The translations under genes and the position numbers were made by a program. From Tranquillimonas alkanivorans (GTDB lineage: Bacteria; Pseudomonadota; Alphaproteobacteria; Rhodobacterales; Rhodobacteraceae), in NCBI RefSeq assembly GCF_900115595.1, contig NZ_FOXA01000003.1:224468-288467 (forward strand): a stretch of 64,000 bases of DNA, read 5' to 3'. Position 1 is the first letter of the stretch. The number at the start of each line of letters is the position of its first letter. Under the pieces are notes generated by a model that made no database searches, was not told the DNA's origin, and saw only the letters and a list, made by a program, of their open reading frames with translations. This document shows, one piece after another, positions 58,484-64,000 of this stretch.

Positions 58484-59599
58484 ATGGCGCCCAAGCGTCC
58501 CGTCGGTGCGGGCGCGTTCCCGAAACCGGTCGAGCCGCTCGCGCCACCGACGCCCGATCCCGCCGAGCTTTATGCCGCGCTGGATCTGGGTACGAACAGC
58601 TGTCGCATGCTGATTGCCCAGCCCAAGGGTAACCAGTTTCACGTCGTCGACAGCTTCTCTAAATCCGTCCAGCTCGGCATCGGGCTGGAGGCGTCCGGCC
58701 GCCTGTCGCGCGGCTCGATGGCGCGCACAGTGCAGGCCCTGCGCATCTGCCGCAAGAAGCTGCGCAAGCACGACGTGCGGCGCATGCGGCTGGTGGCGAC
58801 GGAAGCGTGCCGCCGGGCCTCGAACGCCCGCGACTTCATGCGCTTTGTCGAGCGCGAGACCGGCCTGAAGCTCGAGATCATCCAGCCCGAGGAAGAGGCG
58901 CGGCTGGCCGTGATCTCGTGCGCGCCGCTGGTGTCCACGAAGACCGAGCAGCTTCTGGTCGTCGATATCGGCGGCGGCTCGACCGAACTGGTCTGGATCG
59001 ACCTGACGCGCGTGCCCAAGGTCGAGCGGCCCAAGGCGATCATGCGGCTGCACGCGGGCTTTAAGCCCGCCGACGGCTCGCCATTTCCCGCGGCGCGGGT
59101 GGTGGACTGGATCTCGGTCCCGCTGGGCGTGGCCACGCTGCGCGACCAGTTCAACGACGTCGAGAACGATGCGGCCCGCTTCGCGCTGATGTCGTGGTTC
59201 TTCGAGGAGAACCTGGCGGAATTCGCGCCCTATGCCTCGGAGCAGGCGAAGGACGGCTTCCAGATCATCGGGACCTCCGGCACCGTCACCACCGTCGCGG
59301 CCAGCCACCTGGGCCTGAAGCGGTACGACCGCAACCGGGTGGACGGGCTGCGCATGACGTCCGAGCAGATCGACAAGGTGATCCGCGACTACCTGTCGCT
59401 GGGCCCCGAGGGGCGGCGCAACGATCCGCGCATCGGCCGCGACCGCCACGCGCTGATCATGTCGGGTGCGGCGATCCTGCAGGCGCTCTTGCGGGTCTGG
59501 CCGACCGACCGGCTGTCGGTCGCGGACCGGGGCCTGCGCGAGGGGCTGCTCTATGCACAGATGTCGGCGGACGGGGTGCTTGAGGACGGGCCCTATTGA
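58484..59599 (+). CDS. ppx: Exopolyphosphatase/guanosine pentaphosphate phosphatase family
   Basis: The 371-residue enzyme removes terminal phosphate from polyphosphate or pppGpp. It has AALDLGTNSCRMLIA, VATEACRRASNARDFM, LLVVDIGGGSTELVWID and IGTSGTVTTVAASHL, all ASKHA phosphate-binding loops of Ppx/GppA. The ATG at 58484 is chosen because GGAGG stands eight bases upstream; an earlier ATG at 58466 is in frame. It lies before rlmE on the same strand with two repeats between. Confidence 0.93.
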   Translation: MAPKRPVGAGAFPKPVEPLAPPTPDPAELYAALDLGTNSCRMLIAQPKGNQFHVVDSFSKSVQLGIGLEASGRLSRGSMARTVQALRICRKKLRKHDVRRMRLVATEACRRASNARDFMRFVERETGLKLEIIQPEEEARLAVISCAPLVSTKTEQLLVVDIGGGSTELVWIDLTRVPKVERPKAIMRLHAGFKPADGSPFPAARVVDWISVPLGVATLRDQFNDVENDAARFALMSWFFEENLAEFAPYASEQAKDGFQIIGTSGTVTTVAASHLGLKRYDRNRVDGLRMTSEQIDKVIRDYLSLGPEGRRNDPRIGRDRHALIMSGAAILQALLRVWPTDRLSVADRGLREGLLYAQMSADGVLEDGPY

Positions 59600-59616
59600 C
59601 CTTCCCTGGCGGGGGG

Positions 59617-59637
59617 CGAATTTTCTGCGAAAATTCG
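59617..59637. repeat. AT-centred palindrome after ppx
   Basis: CGAATTTTC-TGC-GAAAATTCG (9-bp perfect arms), 18 bp after the ppx stop. It resembles the palindromes at 55037-55087 and 28234. Confidence 0.65.
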
Positions 59638-59640
59638 GAA

Positions 59641-59690
59641 AGGCCCGTTCCGGGCCTGCCTCCGGCGGGGATATTTCTGGACCGAAGATG
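59641..59690 (+). repeat. Dispersed intergenic element, copy C
   Basis: The hairpin AGGCCCG-TTC-CGGGCCT and then GGGGATATTTCTGGACCGAA GATG; about 46 of 50 positions match copy B (14711-14760). It lies between ppx and rlmE. Confidence 0.8.
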
Positions 59691-59734
59691 AGGGCGGGGG
59701 CGCACCGGTGTACCGGCGGCGCGCCCGGAATGGC

Positions 59735-60436
59735 ATGACGAAGAAGACGAGCGGACGCGGGCAGCGCGACCTGACGGTGAAGGTGAAGACGGCGCGGGGG
59801 CGCAAGCTGTCCTCGACCCGGTGGCTGGAGCGGCAACTCAACGACCCTTACGTGCGGCGCGCGAAGGCCGAGGGCTATCGCGGGCGCGCGGCGTTCAAGA
59901 TCCTGGAACTGGACGACAAGTACCGTTTCCTCGTGCCGGGCGCGCGGGTCGTGGACCTGGGCTGCGCCCCGGGCGGATGGAGCCAGGTGGCCGTGCAGCG
60001 GGTCAACGCGCTGGGCGAGAAACAGGGCAAGGCTGTGGGCACCGTGCTGGGCGTGGACCTGCAGGAGGTCGAGCCGATCGCGGGGGCCGAACTGCACCAG
60101 CTCGACTTCATGGACGATGGCGCGGACGAGAAGGTGAAGGCGTGGCTGGGCGGGCCGGCCGACGTGGTGATGTCGGACATGGCGGCCTCGGCCTCTGGGC
60201 ACAAGCAGACAGACCACCTGCGCATCATCGCGCTCTGCGAGGCCGCAGCGGAGCTGGCCTTCGACGTGCTGGAGGAGGGTGGCACCTTCGTGGCCAAGGT
60301 GCTGGCCGGCGGGGCCGAGGGCGATCTGCAGAAGCTTCTGAAGCAGAAGTTCACCAAGGTCGCCAACGTCAAGCCGCCGGCGAGCCGGCAGGACAGCTCC
60401 GAGAAGTTCGTGGTCGCGACCGGTTTTCGCGGCTGA
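59735..60436 (+). CDS. rlmE: 23S rRNA (uridine-2552 2'-O)-methyltransferase
   Basis: RlmE (FtsJ) methylates U2552 in the 23S A-loop. The 233-residue protein has the SAM motif [14 protein letters not shown] and the K-D-K-E tetrad in context: [26 protein letters not shown] and [12 protein letters not shown] basic N-terminal extension ([22 protein letters not shown]) is normal in alphaproteobacteria. It converges on the kinase gene. Confidence 0.96.
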   Translation: MTKKTSGRGQRDLTVKVKTARGRKLSSTRWLERQLNDPYVRRAKAEGYRGRAAFKILELDDKYRFLVPGARVVDLGCAPGGWSQVAVQRVNALGEKQGKAVGTVLGVDLQEVEPIAGAELHQLDFMDDGADEKVKAWLGGPADVVMSDMAASASGHKQTDHLRIIALCEAAAELAFDVLEEGGTFVAKVLAGGAEGDLQKLLKQKFTKVANVKPPASRQDSSEKFVVATGFRG

Positions 60437-60463
60437 AAGCGGGGCAGGGGCGGCCCGCCTGCG

Positions 60464-61777
60464 CTAGCGCGCCAGCACGAGGTCGGCGCGTAGTCCGCCC
60501 ATTTCGCTTTCCCCCAGGCGCAGCGCCCCGCCGTGCTGGCGGGCGATATCGGCGGCGATGGCCAGCCCCAGGCCGACGCCGCCCCCGCGGTTCTGGTTGC
60601 GCGCCGCGTCGAGGCGCTGGAACGGCTTCATCGCCTCGTCCCGTGCCTCGGCCGGGATGCCCGAGCCGTCATCCTCGACCGAGAAGCGCACGGCGCGGCC
60701 GCTGAGCGTGCAGGAGACGCGGGCGCGGGTGCCGTGGCGCACCGCGTTGGTCACGAGGTTGTCGAGTGCACGCTCGATCGCCAGCGGGCGCAGCATGGCG
60801 GTGCCGTCGCCCTCGGCCGTTCCCAGCTCGACCGGCTGGCCGGCCCGGCGGCTCTTTTCCACCAGCTCGCGGGCGAGCGCGAGGGGGTCGGTCTCGACCG
60901 CGTCGTCGAGCGCTTCGAGCCGCGCGAAGTCGAGGAAGGTGTCGAGCATCTTTTCCATGTCGTTGACGTCCTGGCGCAGGGCCTCGGACTCGGGGCCGTC
61001 CTCGAGCATCGACAGTTCCAGCTTCATCCGGGTGAGCGGCGTGCGCAGGTCGTGGCTCACGCCAGAAAGCATCAGCGTGCGCTGCTGCGTCTGCCGTTCG
61101 ATCCGGTTGCGCATGTCGAGGAACGCGCTGCCGGCCGAGCGGACCTCGGTCGCGCCGCCGGGGCGGTAGGGCAGGATGCGGCCCTTGCCGAACGCCTCGG
61201 CCGCCGCGGCGAGCCGGGCGATGGGCCGGAGCTGGTTGCGCAGAAAGGCATAGGCGACCAGCGTCATTAACAGGCTGACGACCACCATCAGCACCAGAAG
61301 CTGGTGCGGGTTCGACGCCGAAACGCGTGAGCGGCGAAATGACACCTCCATCGGCCCGTGGGGCGTGGCGAGCGTGATCGCGACGCGGCGGATGTCCGAC
61401 AGGTCCACGGCCGCGACCGGCAGGGCGGCGCGCAGTTCGGACGTGACCACGCGTCCCGAGAGGTCGTAGAACAGGCGCTCGTCCTGCGGGTCGCCTATGT
61501 CCGCGGGCAGATCGATGTCGAGCGCCAGCGCCTCCGCCGCGAAACCGACCCGCGCGCGCGCAGCGGCCGCGTCCGGTGCCGCCGCGGCGAGGTCCAGCAG
61601 GTAGCCGAGCTCGAGGATGACGTTGCGGCTCATCTGCTCGGTCACGCCCTCGAAATGGCGCTGGATGAAGACGACCGAGACGACGAGCTGGATCGTCAAC
61701 ACCGGCACGAGCAGGATGAGCGCGCCGCGGGCATAGAGCGACCGCGGCATGTAGCGTTTGAGCCATCGGAAGGTCAT
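60464..61777 (-). CDS. EnvZ-like sensor histidine kinase
   Basis: The 437-residue kinase has two membrane helices (about 17-37 and 160-182) flanking a periplasmic sensor of about 120 residues, a HAMP segment, a HisKA domain with GVSHDLRTPLTRMKLELSM (phospho-His near 240), N box ALDNLVTNAVRHG and G boxes DDGSGIPAE and GGGVGLGLAIA. It resembles EnvZ-type kinases. No response-regulator gene is adjacent on either side in the window. It diverges from the MBL gene. Confidence 0.92.
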   Translation of the reverse strand: MTFRWLKRYMPRSLYARGALILLVPVLTIQLVVSVVFIQRHFEGVTEQMSRNVILELGYLLDLAAAAPDAAAARARVGFAAEALALDIDLPADIGDPQDERLFYDLSGRVVTSELRAALPVAAVDLSDIRRVAITLATPHGPMEVSFRRSRVSASNPHQLLVLMVVVSLLMTLVAYAFLRNQLRPIARLAAAAEAFGKGRILPYRPGGATEVRSAGSAFLDMRNRIERQTQQRTLMLSGVSHDLRTPLTRMKLELSMLEDGPESEALRQDVNDMEKMLDTFLDFARLEALDDAVETDPLALARELVEKSRRAGQPVELGTAEGDGTAMLRPLAIERALDNLVTNAVRHGTRARVSCTLSGRAVRFSVEDDGSGIPAEARDEAMKPFQRLDAARNQNRGGGVGLGLAIAADIARQHGGALRLGESEMGGLRADLVLAR

Positions 61778-61820
61778 GCGCTATCCCTAGCCCGGAGCGC
61801 GGGCGATGAGGAAGCGGAAC

Positions 61821-62723
61821 ATGGACCAGACCTTCGATCCGGTGCGCGGCAGGGCCGAGACGCTGGCAGCCGGCCTGCGCCGCGTCCTCGCGCCCAATCC
61901 GTCACCGATGACCTATCGCGGCACGAACACCTATCTTGTGGGCGAGGACGAGCTGGCAGTGATCGATCCCGGCCCGGCCGATGCCCGGCATCTCGATGCG
62001 TTGCTGGCGGCCATCGGCGGGGCGCGCGTGCGCTGCATCCTCGTCACCCACGCCCACCTGGACCACGCCCCGCTCGCCCGCCCGCTGGCCGAGGCGACGG
62101 GGGCCGAGGTGCTGGCCTTCGGCGATGCCCGCGCCGGCCGCTCCGCCATCATGCGTCGGCTCGCCGATGCGGAGCTGGCGGGCGGGGGCGAGGGGGTGGA
62201 CGAGGGCTTCCGCCCCGACCGGGAGCTGGCGGACGAAGAAGAGGTGGCGGGCGACGGCTGGCGCCTTCGCGCGCTCCATACGCCGGGGCACATGGGCAAC
62301 CACATGTGCTTCGCATGGGACGACGTGCTGTTCAGCGGAGACCTGGTGATGGGCTGGGCCTCGTCCCTTGTCTCGCCACCGGACGGGGACGTGAGCGACT
62401 TCATGTCCTCCTGTGAGCGGCTGGCGCGCTTCCCGTGGCGGGTCTTCCACCCCGGGCACGGTGCTCCTGTCGCCGCGCCGGCCGACCGGCTCGACTGGCT
62501 GCTGGAACATCGCCGCGGGCGGGAGAGGGAGATCCTCTCGGCCCTCGCGGACGGTGCGGCCGATTGTGCCACGCTCACGCGCCGCATCTACGCCGGAACG
62601 CCGCCGTCGCTGTGGCCCGCGGCCGAGCGAAACGTCTTCGCCCACCTGGTCGACCTTGCGATGCGCGAGGAGGTCCAAGCGCGCCCCGAGCTGTCGCCCG
62701 GCGCGTTTTTCGAAAGAAGCTGA
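61821..62723 (+). CDS. LACTB2-like metallo-beta-lactamase-fold hydrolase
   Basis: The 300-residue protein has NPSPMTYRGTNTYLVG, the HxHxDH motif LVTHAHLDHAPLARPL, HTPGHMGNHMCFA, FSGDLVMGW and PGHGAP, and a C-terminal winged-helix-like region (about 235-300), the layout of the LACTB2/glyoxalase-II-like group. Substrate (nucleic acid ends, thioester or lactone) is unknown. It ends 60 bp before tRNA-Asn. Confidence 0.88.
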   Translation: MDQTFDPVRGRAETLAAGLRRVLAPNPSPMTYRGTNTYLVGEDELAVIDPGPADARHLDALLAAIGGARVRCILVTHAHLDHAPLARPLAEATGAEVLAFGDARAGRSAIMRRLADAELAGGGEGVDEGFRPDRELADEEEVAGDGWRLRALHTPGHMGNHMCFAWDDVLFSGDLVMGWASSLVSPPDGDVSDFMSSCERLARFPWRVFHPGHGAPVAAPADRLDWLLEHRRGREREILSALADGAADCATLTRRIYAGTPPSLWPAAERNVFAHLVDLAMREEVQARPELSPGAFFERS

Positions 62724-62783
62724 ATTTTTCTGCCGAACCCCTCTGGACGCCCCCGAACACCATTGTTATAGGACGCCCCGTGT

Positions 62784-62858
62784 TCCGGCGTAGCTCAGCG
62801 GTAGAGCAGTTGACTGTTAATCAATTGGTCGCAGGTTCGATCCCTGCCGCCGGAGCCA
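62784..62858 (+). tRNA. trnN: tRNA-Asn (GTT), CCA encoded
   Basis: Acceptor TCCGGCG/CGCCGGA, D arm GCTCAGCGGTAGAGC, anticodon stem GTTGA/TCAAT with loop CTGTTAA (anticodon GTT), T arm GCAGGTTCGATCCCTGC, discriminator G and CCA; 75 nt. Its 3' end may be an attachment site, since an integrase-like gene follows. Confidence 0.97.
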
Positions 62859-62978
62859 AAATCTTCCCAACCTCCTGAAAACACGGGGCTTTCCGGACCC
62901 CGGCGCGATGCTCGCGGACGAGGTGCACATCTCGGTGCACCCGGCGATGCACAAACGCGTGCACAGGAGGGACTCCGC

Positions 62979-64000
62979 GTGCCCCGGAATCGGACCCAAC
63001 CGCATCTCGAGCTTCGCCGCTCCGGCTTCTACTGGCGCCGCCGCCTGCCGCGTCCGGCAGGGGCGGAAAAAAGTTCGAAAAAAATTTTCCGCTGTTTTTC
63101 GCTCGGCTCCACGTCCTCGCCAGACGCGAGGATACTGGCCCGCCGCCTGACGGCGCTCAGCGACCGGATCTTCGCCGCCATGACGGAGAAGACGATGCCG
63201 ATCGCGCCCGAAATCGCGGACCGACTCCTGACCGAACTCGTCCGGTTCGAGATCGACGCCTTCGAGCGCGTCCGCGCCATGGCGCCGCGCCGCTGCCCGG
63301 AGGCCGCGGCGCACGAGCAGCAGCGCGAGGCCGCGCTGCAGGAAACCCTGCGCCGGGCCATCGAGCTGCGCGACCGCGAGGTGGCGCGCCAGCCGCTGCG
63401 CTGCGTGGCCGAGCTGCTCGGCATCGCCCTCGACGAGAGCGACCCGGACTGGCAGTGGCTGGCGATCGAGGCGACGAGGGTGCTGATCGATGTCAGCGCG
63501 GAGCGGGCCCGGCGCGACCGGGGCTTCTACGGCGGGCCGAGCCGGTTCTTCCGCGCCGCCCTGCGCGCCGAGGGCGCCGCGCTGGACCCCATGCCGGTCC
63601 ACCGCGTGACCCCCGAGGTCGCCCCGGCCGGCTTCGCGCTCGCCGCTACGGCCCAGGCAGCCGCCCCGGTCCTGTCCGCCAGCGAGGAACCGCGCTCCGC
63701 CGTGGTCGCCGCCGCGGCCGAGCCCGCGGGCGCCCAGGCAGCCGCCCCGGCCCCGTCCGCCCCCGAGGTCTCCGGGACGGAGCCCGGCCCGGTGGCTCGT
63801 CCGGCTTCGGCGGAGCCTGCGCGGCCGCGCTCCGACGCTGCGCCGGCGCCGCAGCACGCGCCTCCGGCGGGCCAGGTCGTGGAGCCCGCCTCCGCGCCGT
63901 CGGAAATGAACGCCGAGGCGGACGAGGCCGACGCGGGCGCAGATGTTATCCTGCCGGCCGGGCTGGAGAGGCCCGAGGGCCTCGATCCGGTGGCATGGCA
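62979..64000 (+). CDS. Putative tyrosine-type integrase, N-terminal part, running off the window
   Basis: An uninterrupted frame from GTG (62979, AGGAGGG eight bases upstream) to the window end gives over 340 residues. The N-terminus reads HLELRRSGFYWRRRLPRP and FSLGSTSSPDARILARRL, the layout of DUF6538-type integrase N-termini (fRRrvP, SLgT.d...A). Residues about 75-210 are helical with many Arg, and about 215-325 form an Ala/Pro-rich linker. The catalytic R..HxxR..Y region would lie beyond base 64000. Its position directly after tRNA-Asn supports the call. Confidence 0.65.
   Translation, partial: MPRNRTQPHLELRRSGFYWRRRLPRPAGAEKSSKKIFRCFSLGSTSSPDARILARRLTALSDRIFAAMTEKTMPIAPEIADRLLTELVRFEIDAFERVRAMAPRRCPEAAAHEQQREAALQETLRRAIELRDREVARQPLRCVAELLGIALDESDPDWQWLAIEATRVLIDVSAERARRDRGFYGGPSRFFRAALRAEGAALDPMPVHRVTPEVAPAGFALAATAQAAAPVLSASEEPRSAVVAAAAEPAGAQAAAPAPSAPEVSGTEPGPVARPASAEPARPRSDAAPAPQHAPPAGQVVEPASAPSEMNAEADEADAGADVILPAGLERPEGLDPVAW

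Noticed and set aside
62817..63857. 346-residue minus-strand ORF crossing the tRNA-Asn region
   Set aside because: It runs into the tRNA gene and has repetitive Arg/Gly/Ala content; the plus frame has a good ribosome site and an integrase-like N-terminus.

Overview
The window is GC-rich chromosomal DNA from an alphaproteobacterium, most likely a marine member of the Rhodobacteraceae (roseobacter side). The evidence is gene order and content: radA-cvpA-purF, alr-mlaE-mlaF, MerR-ihfA-fabH-plsX-rpmF-yceD, tatABC beside a DUF815 ATPase, a family II pyrophosphatase, a membrane urate hydroxylase with a cytochrome c tail, and a RamA-like/methyl-THF methyltransferase/MetF-like operon. Coding density is high and no gene-free stretch exceeds about 300 bases. 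No rRNA, CRISPR array or complete insertion sequence was seen. Three tRNA genes (Pro-GGG, Gly-CCC, Asn-GTT) are present, all with encoded CCA.

Layout. 1-3.6 kb (mostly minus): ribF (cut by the window edge), a MaoC hydratase, an unusual HAD hydrolase, a Mn-dependent pyrophosphatase and a DUF4440 protein. 3.8-5.9 kb: groESL with a CIRCE operator and a heat-shock-like promoter. 6-10.8 kb: a beta-helix/membrane protein, a DMT exporter, a NUDIX hydrolase, a lipase-like hydrolase and a class III aminotransferase. 11-14.7 kb: a compact urate-to-glyoxylate module (allA and a puuE-uraD fusion, diverging from uraH-puuD). 14.8-21 kb: dtd-sugar kinase, Hsp20, and a TerC/XpaC/TelA/DUF2927 membrane-stress operon. 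21-31 kb: rluB, tadA, an AbrB-type membrane protein, an iron-type ABC ATPase, a WYL regulator, tatABC-DUF815, and an NlpD-like protein-pcm-surE operon. 31-41 kb: an SDR, purF, cvpA, radA, a coiled-coil membrane protein, mlaF-mlaE-alr, a DUF1194 protein and a long-form dCTP deaminase. 41-46 kb: tRNA-Pro, a MerR regulator, ihfA, fabH-plsX-rpmF-yceD, bamE and msrB. 46-52.8 kb: olsB translationally coupled to a homocysteine methyltransferase, uup, an outer-membrane barrel, an RNase Z-like protein and a peroxiredoxin.

52.8-58.3 kb is the most interesting block: a six-gene minus-strand operon with a PF13769-type small protein, a MetF-like reductase, a HAD phosphatase, a methyl-THF:corrinoid methyltransferase, a small unknown protein and a ferredoxin/ASKHA corrinoid reactivator. 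Together with the stand-alone homocysteine methyltransferase at 47.2 kb it looks like most of a split, B12-dependent methionine synthase. The cobalamin-binding subunit is not in the window. 58.4-62.8 kb: ppx, rlmE, an EnvZ-like kinase, an MBL hydrolase and tRNA-Asn. Directly after tRNA-Asn a long ORF resembling an integrase N-terminus runs off the window end, suggesting the left edge of a genomic island.

Overlaid on the genes are dispersed intergenic repeats: three copies of a hairpin plus GGATATTTC..GACCGAAGA element, two copies of a GAGTATTTTC..GCAAGAGGAA element, several AT-centred perfect palindromes, a 17-bp-stem GC-rich inverted repeat, and two candidate operators (upstream of the MaoC gene and of uup).
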